A stretch of 64,000 nucleotides of DNA, from positions 372,001 through 436,000 of the forward strand of contig CANTUQ010000076.1 in NCBI GenBank assembly GCA_947683425.1, read 5' to 3'. The notes under the pieces were generated by a model that worked only from the letters and a program-made list of their open reading frames with translations, had not been told where the DNA came from and ran no database searches. This document shows, piece after piece, positions 11,891 through 22,890 of the stretch (the first letter of the stretch is position 1; each line of letters starts with the position of its first letter). This DNA comes from Excoecaria cochinchinensis. Lineage: Eukaryota; Streptophyta; Magnoliopsida; Malpighiales; Euphorbiaceae. The position numbers were made by a program, and so were the translations under genes.

Positions 11891-12279
11891 GCATTTTCCA
11901 GATCTCCAATAATCTGCAGAAAACCATTATCTCTAAAACACAACCAAACCTACCAAATCAAACCAAACTTCACACAACTCAAATAAAACTTTCAAATCAT
12001 CATAAATGACACAAAGCCCATTTTTTATGCCAATAATTACAATTAAATCATGAAATTAACATAATCAAAGTCCCTAATCTAACAAAACCAGAAATTTGCT
12101 GCATAAACTCATCCAACTAACCATTTGATTCAAGAATTCATCAACAAAGCATCTCAACTCAAATCTAACAAAGCCCATAGCAATTAGACCAATATAAACA
12201 TCATTAACTACATAATTTTCCAAAAAATCAAATCAAAATACCAAATCACAAAATGCATTAAAACCACAAAATCCCAAAC

Positions 12280-12359
12280 CTGGAAATCCTTTGCTCCAAA
12301 TCAAAGAGCTCCACTTCCACTTGCCTTCTCCTTACCCTTAGGGTCTCTAGGAGGCACTT
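12280..12359 (-). other. Candidate LTR mini-exon, LTR F
   Basis: On the minus strand it follows acceptor ttgctcag and ends at donor-like CAG/GTTTGG (80 nt). In the shared phase it reads V-P-P-R-D-P-K-G-K-E-K-A-S-G-S-G-A-L and stops at TGA. It is the closest match to the S mini-exon (45216-45293). Confidence 0.6.
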
Positions 12360-12895
12360 CTGAGCAATCAAAACCCAAAACACACAAAACTCAAAACCCT
12401 AACCCAAGAACACACACTAACAAAAACGAAAGAGAAAAGATGAAGAATAAGAAAGAAACTAACTAAAACTTACCAATAAATCCAAGAATTGCTAAATCCC
12501 ACCAATAATTTCAGCTGAAGGAAGATGGATCAAGATGAAATAAGAAGAAGAGGAAGAAAAAAGAAGAAATGGCGAAAGGGGAGAAAGGAACGGGAGAGGG
12601 GCAAGGGACAACTGCCTCTCTTTCTCTCTCCAAGGCTTTTATAGTCACCCTCACAAGACACATGGCATCAAATCATTTGTGGAACCTATCAACTAACACC
12701 CTAAAACCATCTTATACACCACACCCAAATCTAACCACACTAACACACACACTAACTCTATACATACACTTACACTCTAAGAAACCCAATAAATGTGCAT
12801 AAACTCAAATAAAAGGAATTAACACATGCCAAAACACACATACACACTGCATACAATATGGCTCAAACTACTAGGGTGGGAAATGGGGTGTTACA

Positions 12896-13677
12896 CGACT
12901 GAATAGAAATAAGAATATCAACTTCACAACACACAAACTTGCATACACAACTTACCTTCCATTCAACCATGCACATATGCTCATAACCTTATACATGAAA
13001 TATACTATATACATTTCAAGACTCTAAATCACTACTTAACATATTCATATATCAATTTACAACCATAAACATGCATATCCCAAAATCATAAACACATGGT
13101 ATTCAAATCCATTCAAGCATACTTACAACAACATGCATCTATAACAGTTCTAAGATAAATCATAAACAACCTATTAAGACATGCAATTCCATAATTTTAG
13201 ATTATATCGCAACATGCATCAAATGACTCATAAATTACAACACATGCACAAGTTCAAGTGCACATGATCCCGACCTCTTGAAGTGTAGCCGAAAACCCCA
13301 AATTTAGACTTGTCCTTGCCCTTCTCAATCCTTTTTTTTGGAACTTCATACACAGCCAAGAACACCAACACAAAATCTCTTAGTCCATTACACAATCAGC
13401 ACAAACCAAAATAAAAATGAAGTAGAAGAAGACCCAACATAAAGCTAAATCACTCTTACCTTCTTAATCCATTAATAACCTCTTCTAACTATCCAATGCA
13501 GAAAAAAGCCAAAAGAAAACAAAAATCAAAGGAGAAAGGGGAAGCAAAACAGAGAAAGAGAGTGGAAAAGAGCCAAAATGCATGCAATCCCACTTGAGTA
13601 CAGATTTCCCCACTAAAAATCACTTATATTGCTTGCAAAAGTCCACTTGGCACTTTCTCCTCAAGCCACTTGTCTAC
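12896..13677 (-). mobile_element. Element E 5' LTR, middle segment
   Basis: This continues the E LTR between the F and D insertions. It contains the mini-exon region near 13297-13340, a splice donor (cttacctt on the plus strand near 13456), and the TATA-like ttatattgcttgc near 13624. The part right of 13297 matches the E 3' LTR at 7393-7770. Confidence 0.85.
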
Positions 13678-13850
13678 TATAACACCCCCTAACCACACGT
13701 AGAATCTTACTACGATGGCTGTGGAGTGTCACAACACTATCACATGCGCATAAAATAGTATTCCATACGAGGTTCAGAAATAATAAATTTCTTTCACTGG
13801 CAACTTTCAATTGCATTACGATAATTCAGCATTAAATTACAGAACGCTTA

Positions 13851-14352
13851 TAGGGCCTGTTTGGCATTGCTTTTGAAAGGCCAAAAAGCTGCTTATTTGA
13901 TAAAAAGCTGATTATGGGACAAAAATAAGTGTTTGGTAAATGTTGATTTTAGAAAAATCAATTTTCTGAAAAGTGAAAAAACCTCCTATTAGAAAAAGCT
14001 AGAAATTGAAGCTTTTCAGAAAAGCTGATTTTCAGCTTTTAAGGGCAGCAGATTTAATATTTTTTTTAGACAAAAATATCCTTCATTTTATTTCATAATG
14101 ACAATTATATCTAATATAATTTTTTTTTTCTCTTATTCTATCACTCAAAATTATCCTTTTTTTATTTTTTTATTCTAAAAAGTCATTTTTAATCATATTA
14201 TTTACCAAACAGTTAATAACTATTTTTAATTTTATAAGTCATTTTAAATTTTATTTACCAAACAGTAATCTACTTTTCGACATACAGCTTTTTGGAATAT
14301 AACTTTTTTCAATTGAAAAAGCTATTTTCATAAGTTTTGCCAAACTGGCCCA
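13851..14352. mobile_element. hAT-like MITE (about 500 bp) inside LTR D
   Basis: Near-perfect terminal inverted repeats, gggcctgtttggca and tgccaaactggccc, bound an AT-rich, non-coding body with internal inverted repeats (aaaagct, agctttt). Flanking 8-mers aacgctta and tagtctta agree at 5 of 8 positions, so the duplication is decayed. The termini are of the hAT type. Another superfamily is possible because the duplication is imperfect. Confidence 0.7.
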
Positions 14353-14542
14353 TAGTCTTATTATAGTTTGCACTTTACAAAAATACAACTTATGCTGCAA
14401 AACCTTTAGTTCTCATTAACATGTCAATTATAAATACACATTCCATCCTATTACAAAAGGACCTACATAAATAGCGGATTTGTAATGTGTTGGCTGTTGG
14501 CGATGCAGGATTACCTTCTAAAAGCTCTATCTTCAAAAACCA

Positions 14543-14587
14543 ACATGGATAAAGCATCCATGCTAAGCGATAATGCTTAGTGGGGAA
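14543..14587 (-). other. Double hairpin, LTR D
   Basis: The minus strand reads cactaagcattatcgcttag followed by catggatgctttatccatg. Both stems are present; the second has changed sequence but still pairs. Confidence 0.75.
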
Positions 14588-15844
14588 CAATAACATAACA
14601 TTCTCATACAAATAATCATTTGACCAAGTCCTATCATGCCTTTAATTAACACATATATACAGTATATCATCTTTCTTATCGATGCAATCATAAGTCATTA
14701 TTCATATACGTCCCATACTTAAGTTCTCTTGTAGTATAATTCTTGCATTATGCATAAACTTACATTGCTATATTCACAACATAACATTCATTCTTTTCAT
14801 CACTTTTAGAAATGGATAACGATATGTTACCATGCAAATAAGAGTAACTCTTTCACATATATATCTGAACATCATATCACACATCTTTGGGATGAACTTA
14901 ATATAAACACAGCATATCACACATCTTGGTTTACTCATAGCCTTACTAATGAGTCATGTTCATATGGCTGTATCACAAGTCAAACTTTAACACATCATAA
15001 TCACATTTTTAATAATATAACATTCTTTTAAAATGCTCAATATTATCATTAACCTTACCTATAATTAATAGACAAGCACCTAAAGTCATGCTTCTACAAA
15101 CAAGTCATGATGATATAACATATCTATAACTTATTACACATCGCAACTTATGCATACATATATATATATCTGTAACAACCCAAAATAGGCCTAGTCGGAA
15201 TATGTGTAGTAAGTCATAATATTTAGAGCATTTTAGTAATTTTAGCAAAAGAAAATTTGGATAATAAGGATTTTATTACAAGGAATTAATTTGTTAAGTT
15301 TAGTAGAGGAAATTATATGGTGTACATGTGATATATGGAAGTAGGGTACTTTTGGTTTGACATAATCTAGTAGTATTGGTGCATGGTAACTTGGATGAAA
15401 AAGTATTTTATTGGAGATTATATGGTGTGAGATAAGTATGGTACCTTGGTTTGTTAGTCAAAGATGAGAGAAAAAGAGCCATTGGTAGAGTGACACGTGT
15501 AGTGGTTGGTGGGAGCATTGAATGAGGATTTGAAAGGAGAAGAGAGAGGGAAGGAAAAGAGTAGCTTCCCGTAGAAGCCATGGGGATTTTGCCCTTTCCT
15601 TTCCCATGCCTCTCTCTCACTCTCTCATCCCCATTTTTCTGCTCTCTCAAGTCTTGCATGTGGGTTTTCTTCCATCTTTGAGTTAGGGTTTTGATTTTGA
15701 AGGCTCAAAAAGGTAAGTGGCTGTATTATTTTGGTTTGGAATCTTCTTCTCCATCATCTTCTTCTTCATTTGGATTTGTAAGGGTGATATGGTTTTGTTT
15801 ATCTTGGGTTAACTGGGTTTTTATTTTGATTTGATTGATGCAAG

Positions 15845-15922
15845 AAGCTGAAGAAAAGAGAAAGGATAAAGGAAAAGGAAAGTTGGTGGATTAAAATCAG
15901 TGGAAGTTGAGCTCCATTTCAG
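15845..15922 (+). other. Candidate LTR mini-exon, element C 5' LTR (78 nt)
   Basis: Acceptor gatgcaag precedes it and CAG/GTTTGG ends it. In the shared phase it reads A-E-E-K-R-K-D-K-G-K-G-K-L-V-D and stops at TAA 15892. The 3' LTR copy lies at 19949-20026 with the same stop. Confidence 0.58.
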
Positions 15923-16368
15923 GTTTGGGAGTTTACTTGGATATATATGTTTGAGAGTTTGATTGAAGTGTTTTGTCCATCTCTTTTGGATCCTGTTCTT
16001 GAGTTAAATGCTAATGCTATTTGTGTATGTGTGGTATATGACTTATATGAGTATATAGCTTGTATATATATGATATAGAATGATAGAGTTTTGAGTATGT
16101 ACATGTGAAATTGTGAGGATTTTGTATATGAATATGAGTTGGAATTTATGGGGTTAAATCTCAGTAAATTCTATTTGGATATGTGTTAAGGTCCTTTGAT
16201 TGGGTAAAATGATGTGTGATTTGCGTTATTATGGTTGCAAATGTGCTTTGGAGGGCCAAAAGGTATGCTTTTATATGTTTTAGCATGAAAAATGGGTTTG
16301 GGTATAATTGGGTATTGATTCTACTTCAATTTCTGTTTTTACGTTTCTGGAGATCGAGGAGAATCGAT

Positions 16369-16735
16369 TCTGTCACGAGCGCTATGTCATCGCGAGCGCG
16401 ACAGAACCGGCTCTTCTCCTTCTCGCGGTGGTCTCCGCTAGGCAGACGTGAAGAAGGTTGTGAGAGGACTGTCACGAGTCGTGATTGAGGATCACGACTC
16501 GTGACCCTCTTCTCTTGGAAGTCGCGAGTCGTGAGGGAGAATCACAACTCGTGACCTCCTTTCCTGCAGAGCGTGGGCGTCATGAGTCGTGAGGCAGGAT
16601 CACGACTCGTGACCGTCCCTTCTTCTTGCGAGGTGGGAGACGCTAGCGTCACGAGTCGCAATAGCTTGTGCAACTCGTGACCGGCCTCTTTTCCCCTCAC
16701 TGTCTCGAGTGTGACTTCTTGTCGCGAGTGCAATA
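16369..16735 (+). repeat. Palindrome array, element C 5' LTR
   Basis: Units of the type gtcacgagtcgtga...tcacgactcgtgac are repeated about five times, beginning with a tgtcatcgcgagcgcgacag element. Spacing is irregular at 50-75 bp. Confidence 0.9.
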
Positions 16736-16998
16736 GTGAGGCCTCTCCTGCCCTATTTTGAAAAAGAGTTCAAAAGCTTATTTTACATGGTTTTCATTAC
16801 ATGACATATGATTTGTCTTTTATGGCCCATTATTTGACAAATTATAAGATCTTAATTAAATTTGTACATGATTTATATGTTTTTATCTTGATTAAATACA
16901 CATGTATACATGGAGTTGTATAATTATACTTGGTTGTTTCTCTATTATATGAATATTATTTTAGAACATAATTGAGTTGTTATCTGAGCCTGGTAGTC

Positions 16999-17225
16999 AT
17001 AGTAGTGGATAGATAAGCGCTTATCCAGGGTTAGAGTGGGAGTGCAACTGCTATATGTTATTTCTTACATGCGGGCCCCGTTTGGGTCATATAAGATGCT
17101 TGAGGCCTCGGTCTCTTGTATACCTTCGGGTATACATGATTATAAAATGTTTTGAGACTCATGTCTCCATATGCTTGGGATGCTGTGTCCTATCAGTATC
17201 ATTGTACCCGTATCCAATAGTTAGC
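16999..17225 (+). other. Hairpin-cluster domain, element C 5' LTR
   Basis: It opens with gtggatagataagcgcttat and contains gaggcctc, gtataccttcgggtatac (a cUUCGg tetraloop) and gagactcatgtctc. The distal arm is tatccaat. Sequence differs from H but the row of small hairpins is preserved. Confidence 0.68.
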
Positions 17226-17500
17226 GAGTAATCAGGCTATTGCTTGAGTTTATTACATGCGATTGTTATATGAAGCTAATAGTTATATGAAATGAATATA
17301 TGTTACATGTATATATATATGAGTTATGACGTGATGAGATGTAATACATGTATTCGAATATGGATGGTTATTCTTCCAGTATACTTGAGTATGATGAGCA
17401 ATTGTTATATGCATGAGTAGTATATGCTTTTATGCTTTTGTTATTTTTAAGTTTATATATATGTTATTGCGATTATATAGACATGCATGTGTTGTTCCTC

Positions 17501-17551
17501 CCCATTAATCGTTATCACTTAGCACGGGCTCTTTTCCTGTGTAATGGCAGG
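17501..17551 (+). other. Double hairpin, element C 5' LTR
   Basis: The motif reads attaatcgttatcacttagc followed by gcacgggctcttttcctgtg. The first stem is partly decayed; the 3' LTR copy is better kept. Confidence 0.65.
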
Positions 17552-17864
17552 TTCTTTTTGGGAGTCGGACATCTGCAGGTCGGCCACTAGAAGTCTAGAA
17601 TTGGAGATATTTTGTCTTCCGCTGTGGTTTTGTATATGGGAACTGATTTTGGAAAATGTAATTTTTTGTAAAGGATTTTTTTTTATATGTATATGTTTAA
17701 TGTTTATAAATCCCTTTTTGTAAAACTATATGATTATTTATATCAGGATTTGATATCTTTATAATTATATGTAATCGTTTCTAACATGCTCGAGTATGTA
17801 AATGTATTTGTGTGCGTGGCACTCCGGTATCCTTCCAACGGGGGTAACGGGGTGTTACATTTAG

Positions 17865-17876
17865 TGGTATCAGAGC
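17865..17876 (+). other. Primer-binding site of element C (initiator Met tRNA)
   Basis: TGGTATCAGAGC starts five bases after the 5' LTR end. Confidence 0.93.
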
Positions 17877-17986
17877 ACCGGTTTAGTCGGTTCTAGTCCT
17901 ATGTGATTGGTTGAGTATAGAGTCTTTACATGAGAGTCTGTCTAGAGTTGTGGCCTAATGCAGATGTTATTTTCTGTAGTGTCTTG

Positions 17987-19170
17987 ATGGAGTCGAATCC
18001 AAGTGAGTATATGGGCGATACAGGGGAAAGTGTGCATCCGGTTGGTAGTAATCCAATCAGTCGAGATAGGCCTGCACGTGAGCGTGCACCAGTAGAAGGT
18101 CAGGTTTTCGATCCGGCATTGGTACAAGGTTTGCTGCAAGTAGTAGACAGATTGACTGCTCCTAAGGCTCCTTCTGAGCTTATAAGGAAAAGGGGAGCAG
18201 AAGAATTTCATGGAACCTCCTTGGACGAGTCGAATGTGGCAAAATTTTGGTTGAAGAGAACAGATAGGATCTTACAAGAAATAGCTTGCCCTCCGCAGCA
18301 ACGAGTTACCTGTGCTGTATCGCTATTACAGGGATCAGCGTATGATTGGTGGAACCTTGTGCTCCTTAGTCCCCACTAACCAGCTGAATTGACATGGGAA
18401 TTCTTCGTGACAGAGTTTGAACATAAGTATGTGACCAAGGCCGACCGAGAAGTAAAATGGAATGAGTTTATCAATTTGAAACAGAGGAACCTATCGGTCA
18501 GTGAATACGAGAAAGAGTTTAGTCGATTAACTAAGTATGTGCCTAAACCGCTGTTGACGAAGATTTTAAGTGCCAGCATTTTCAGGGTGGATTAAGAGAG
18601 GTTATTAGAGGTCCATTGTCAGCAATGGCGGTTATGCATCCGGTTGGCTACTACCAGTTAGTGGCTGCAGCGATTAAGTTGGAAGAATCCGAAATGGTGA
18701 AGCAAAGAATAGAACAAAAGAGGAGAGCACCGGATGGTGGAGTTGCTAGTAATAAGAAGTCTAAGGGTGCTCCGATTGAGCAAGGAACTAGAGGGATTGC
18801 CCAAGCGCCTTCTGAAATAGGAAGTGTAGCGCTGCCCCCAAGTAGAGGAAATAGAGCACCGGAGTGTGAGCATTGCCGAAGATACTATTGGGGTACTTGT
18901 CGTAAGATCACGGGTGCATGTTTTAAATGTGGAAGCATGGAGCATCAGTTTGCTAATTGCCCTGATCGATAAGAGAATAAGAGCCAACAAGAAAGTAAAG
19001 CGGGTGGAGATAAATCGAATGCAACTAGAGGCAACCGAGATCGAAGCAAGCTCCTCAGGTGCCATCGAAAACCGTGCAGAGGCCAAGGACTACGGTATAG
19101 TATGCTCCAGCTAGAGTATATGCAATGATCAAAGAGGATACTCCAGAGGCTGCAGGACCTTCCGGTAAGT
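17987..19170 (+). pseudogene. Element C gag
   Basis: Gag begins at ATG 17987, nine bases after a likely splice acceptor (ttttctgtag ending 17979) with a CTAAT branch-point motif 21 nt upstream. Readable blocks are L-T-A-P-K-A-P, G-S-A-Y-D-W-W-N-L, L-S-V-S-E-Y-E-K-E-F, then an intact zinc knuckle C-F-K-C-G-S-M-E-H-Q-F-A-N-C at about 18920-18961. A TAA stop at 18377, a frame change near 18565 and further breaks after 18972 disable it. The reading ends in Y-A-M...G-K at a GTAAGT sequence (19165) and no protease follows. It is a near relative of the E gag. Confidence 0.92.
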
Positions 19171-19258
19171 TGTGCTATTAGTTTTTATCAAGTTCCCTTT
19201 TGAGTTTTGGGTTGTTGGATATAAGTGGTTATCGGGGAAATTTCAATGACGAAATTTT

Positions 19259-19272
19259 TGAAGGGGGAGTGA
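19259..19272 (+). other. Polypurine tract of element C
   Basis: The run gaagggggagtga lies one base before the 3' LTR start at 19274. Confidence 0.85.
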
Positions 19273-20287
19273 TTGTAACAACCCAAAATAGGCCTAGTCG
19301 GAATCTGTGTGGTAAGTCGGAATATTTAGAGCATTTCAGTAATTTTAGCAAAAGAAAATTTGGATAATAAGGATTTTATTACAAGGAATTAATTTGTTAA
19401 GTTTAGTAGAGGAAATTATATGGTGTACATGTGATATATGGAAGTAGGGTACTTTTGGTTTGACATAATCTAGTAGTATTGGTGTTTTGGTAACTTGGAT
19501 GAAAAAGTGTTTTATTGGAGATTATATGGTGTGAGATAAGTACGGTACCTTGGTTTGTTAGTCAAAGATGAGAGAAAAAGAGCCATTGGTAGAGTGACTC
19601 GTGTAGTGGTTGGTGGGAGCATTGAATGAGGATTTGAAAGGAGAAGAGAGAGGGAAGGAAAAGAGTAGCTTCCCATAGAAGCCATGGGGATTTTACCCTT
19701 TCCTTTCCCATGCCTCTCTCTCACTCTCTCATCCCCATTTTTCTGCTCTCTCACGTCTTGCATGTGGGTTTTCTTCCATCTTTGAGTTAGGGTTTTGATT
19801 TTGAAGGCTCAAAAAGGTAAGTGGCTGTATTATTTTGGTTTGGAATCTTCTTCTCCATCATCTTCTTCTTCATTTGGATTTGTAAGGGTGATATGGTTTT
19901 GTTTATCTTGGGTTAACTGGGTTTTTATTTTGATTTGATTGATGCAAGAAGCTGAAGAAAAGAGAAAGGATAAAGGAAAAGGAAAGTTGGTGGACTAAAA
20001 TCAGTGGAAGTTGAGCTCCATTTCAGGTTTGGGAGTTTACTTGGATATATATGTTTGAGAGTTTGATTGAAGTGTTTTGTCCATCACTTTTGGATCCTGT
20101 TCTTGAGTTAAATGCTAATGCTATTTGTGTATGTGTGATTTGCGTTATTATGGTTGCAAATGTGTTTTAGAGGCCCAAAAGATATGCTTTTATATGTTTT
20201 AGCATGAAAAATGGGTTTGGGTATAATTGGGTATTGATTCTACTTCAATTTCTATTTTTACATTTATGGAGATCGAGGAGAATCGAT

Positions 20288-20655
20288 TCTATCACGAGCG
20301 CTATGTCATCGCGAGCGCGATAGAACCGGCTCTTCTCCTTCTCGCGGTGGTCTCCGCTCGAAAGACGTGAAGAAGATTGTGAGAGGACTGTCACGAGTCG
20401 TGATTGAGGATCACGACTCGTGACCCTCTTCTGTTGGAAGTCATGAGTCGTGAGGGAGAATCACAACTCGTGACCTCCTTTGCTGCAGAGCATGGGTGTC
20501 ACGAGTCGTGAGGCAGGATCACGACTCGTGACCGTCCCTTCTTCTTGCGAGGTGGGAGACGCTAGCGTCACGAGTCGCAATACCTTGTACAACTCGTGAC
20601 CGGCCTCTTTTCCCCTCACTGTCGCGAGTGCGATTTCTTGTCGCGAGTGCAACAG
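20288..20655 (+). repeat. Palindrome array, element C 3' LTR
   Basis: This is the second copy of the 16369-16735 array. It differs mainly by transitions at CpG, for example a changed bracket around the first gcgagcgcga core. Confidence 0.9.
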
Positions 20656-21420
20656 TGAGGCCTCTCCTGCCCTGTTTTGAAAAAGAGTTCAAAAGCTTCT
20701 TTTACATGGGTTTTCATTACATGACATATGATTTGTCTTTTATCGCCCATTATTTGACAAATTATAAGATCTTAATTAAAATTGTACATGATTTATATGT
20801 TTTTATCTTGATTAAATACACATGTATACATGGAGTTTTATAATTATACTTGGTTGTTTCTCTATTATATGAATATTACTTTAGAACATAATTGAGTTGT
20901 TATCTGAGCCTGGTAGTCATAGTAGTGGATAGATAAGCGCTTATCCAGGGTTAGAGTGGGAGTGCAGCTGCTATATGTTATTTCTTACATGCGGGCCCCG
21001 TTTGGGTCATATAAGATGCTTGAGGCCTCGGTCTCCGGTATACCTTCGGGTATACATGATTATAAAATGTTTTGAGACTCATGTCTCCATATGCTTGGGA
21101 TGCTGTGACCTATCAGTATCATTGTACCTGTATCCAATAGTTAGCGAGTATTCAGGCTATTACTTGAGTTTATTCCATGTGATTGTTATATGAAGCTAAT
21201 AGTTATATGAAATTAATATATGTTACATGTATATGTATATGCGTTATGACGTGATGAGATGTAATACATGTATTCGAATATGGATGGTTATTCTTCCAGT
21301 ATACTTGAGTATGATGAGCAATTGTTATATACATGAGTAGTTTATGCTTTTATGCTTTTATTATTATTAAGTTTATATATATGTTATTGCGATTATATAT
21401 ACATGAATGTGTTGTTCCTC

Positions 21421-21466
21421 CCCCCTAAGCATTATCGCTTAGCACGGGCTCTTTTCCCGTGTAGGT
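21421..21466 (+). other. Double hairpin, element C 3' LTR
   Basis: The motif reads cctaagcattatcgcttagc then gcacgggctcttttcccgtg. The second stem (cacggg/cccgtg) is perfect here. Confidence 0.75.
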
Positions 21467-21937
21467 GGTAGGTTCTTTTTGGGAGTCGAACATCTGCAGG
21501 TCAGCCACTAGAAGTCTAGAATTGGAGATATTTTGTCTTCCGCTGTAGTTTTGTATATGGGAACTGATTTTGGAAAATGTAATTTTTTGTAAAGGATTAT
21601 TTTGTATATGTATATGTTTAATGTTTATAAATCCCTTTTTGTAAAACTATATGATTATTTATATCAGGATTTGATATCTTTATAATTATATGTAATCGTT
21701 TCTAGCATGCTTGATTATGTAAATGTATTTGTGTGCGTGGCGCTCCGGTATCCTTCCAACGGGGGTAACGGGGTGTTACAATATCCATATGCATTCATGC
21801 AAATAATTCATATAAATGCATCTCATGTCAAACTATGTATCTTTATATTCATATTCTCATCTTTATAACTTTCTTTCAAATGATCACATAATTATCATTA
21901 ATCTTTTCTTGGTTTGCCTACAACTCAAAAACACGGA

Positions 21938-22150
21938 TAACGGGTAATGCTATCAGTACTTAAATGTACCATAATCATTTCATATCCGAAGATACACAAT
22001 CGTTATCAGTACCTATAGGTATAGACTCAATCAGCATAAAAATATGCATAAATGAATCCAATGAGGACTCAATAAAATAAAGGATTTTGAAAAAATTTGA
22101 TGCTATCGGCCGCAATATTTAGACCCTATAGGCATGCCTATCTATCCACT
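21938..22150 (-). other. Hairpin-cluster domain, LTR D
   Basis: The minus strand opens agtggatagataggcatgcc and closes cgttatccgtg, enclosing small hairpins. GTGGATA/TATCC arms and the GGCATGCC palindrome are kept. Confidence 0.65.
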
Positions 22151-22781
22151 ACTTGACTTGCAGGCTAATTATTAATCCAGTTATTACTCGCAATTCTCAT
22201 AAAGAATATCATCGTTATAGCAATACAACAGAATCAACATTGCTTTATGGCTCACTTCACAATTCACCATCATGGCTAACACATTCGCATAGTATTGTTC
22301 ATTCACATAGTATTATTTGTTCACATACAGGTACTCATGTACTACCTTAAAGCAACATCATGGTTCAAGTCATCACGTAGAACAAACTCGCATCATTTCA
22401 TGACTTGCATATACAAATAGCTTAGAAGGCATACTCACATATCAATATACATTGATTAATTCTATAGATCCCAACAATGTTGCTAAGCTTCATTAAGTAA
22501 TATCTCTTTTATGCATATATCATATACTTAACACATTATGATCCAATCATGTATGATCAATATCGCATATTATGTCATGTTCAATAATTAAAAGCATGTA
22601 TACATTTAACTCCTTTATTAAACTTCTATGCCATAACATCATTTCCATAAAGTTTTAATTGATAACATTCACATGCTCATTTCATAATGTTAGATATGTG
22701 TTGGAGAAGCTATAGGAACTTGCAACGAAGTTCGGGTGCATTTCGGGAAGAAAAACACACAAAATACACAAAACTGGGGAG

Positions 22782-22890
22782 GGTCACGGTGGTAATGAAT
22801 TGATTGTGACCGTGAGGTCCAATTACATGCAATCTTTCCTTCTATCAGCATTGGTCAAGGTAGCAATGAATTGGTTGTGACCGTGACATA
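22782..22890 (-). repeat. Palindrome pair in LTR D
   Basis: Two units about 71 bp apart carry tcacggtggtaat...attgtgaccgtga. Arm sequence and spacing resemble those of LTR A. Confidence 0.8.

Larger units (their letters stand above)
10575..12895 (-). mobile_element. Solo LTR F (2321 bp), same family as H
   Basis: On the minus strand it runs TGTAACACCCCATTTCCC to GGGTGTTACA. The first 40 bases resemble LTR H (ccagtagtttgagcc). A TATA box (tataaaag) lies near 12635, a donor TTG/GTAAGT at 12473, a mini-exon at 12280-12359, a palindrome region at 11559-11890, a hairpin cluster at 11195-11415 and a double hairpin at 10943-10992. No internal region is present, so this is a solo LTR. Flanks are cgata and cgact, a decayed duplication at best. 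Confidence 0.88.
13678..15170 (-). mobile_element. Solo LTR D, 3' segment
   Basis: The minus strand of this segment ends GGGGTGTTATA at 13678. The element is flanked by tctac (13673-13677 and 24256-24260). It contains the double hairpin (14543-14587) and a MITE (13851-14352), and is interrupted at 15170 by element C. It resumes at 21786. Confidence 0.88.
15171..17859 (+). mobile_element. Element C 5' LTR (2689 bp)
   Basis: It runs TGTAACAACCC to GGGTGTTACA. It contains a splice donor AAG/GTAAGTGG at 15713, a mini-exon (15845-15922), a palindrome array (16369-16735), a hairpin domain (16999-17225) and a double hairpin (17501-17551). It carries 182 bp more than the 3' LTR, mainly about 16034-16208. 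Confidence 0.95.
15171..21780 (+). mobile_element. Element C: complete gag-only chromovirus-type LTR element (6610 bp)
   Basis: Two LTRs (15171-17859, 19274-21780) flank a 1414-bp internal region with primer site, gag and polypurine tract but no protease, RT or integrase. The 5-bp duplication atatc is exact (15166-15170, 21781-21785). It inserted into LTR D. To move, it would depend on enzymes from another element. The internal length and truncation point closely match element E. Confidence 0.96.
19274..21780 (+). mobile_element. Element C 3' LTR (2507 bp)
   Basis: It is highly similar to the 5' LTR apart from the 182-bp length difference and scattered substitutions. Copies of the mini-exon (19949-20026), array (20288-20655), hairpin domain (20919-21145) and double hairpin (21421-21466) are present. 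Confidence 0.95.

Noticed and set aside
17865..17876. tRNA gene fragment at TGGTATCAGAGC sites
   Set aside because: These are primer-binding sites next to LTR ends; no cloverleaf surrounds them.
15171..21780. Element C or E as a retrocopy of a spliced gag message
   Set aside because: The donor-like GTAAGT is retained at the truncation point, whereas splicing would have removed it.
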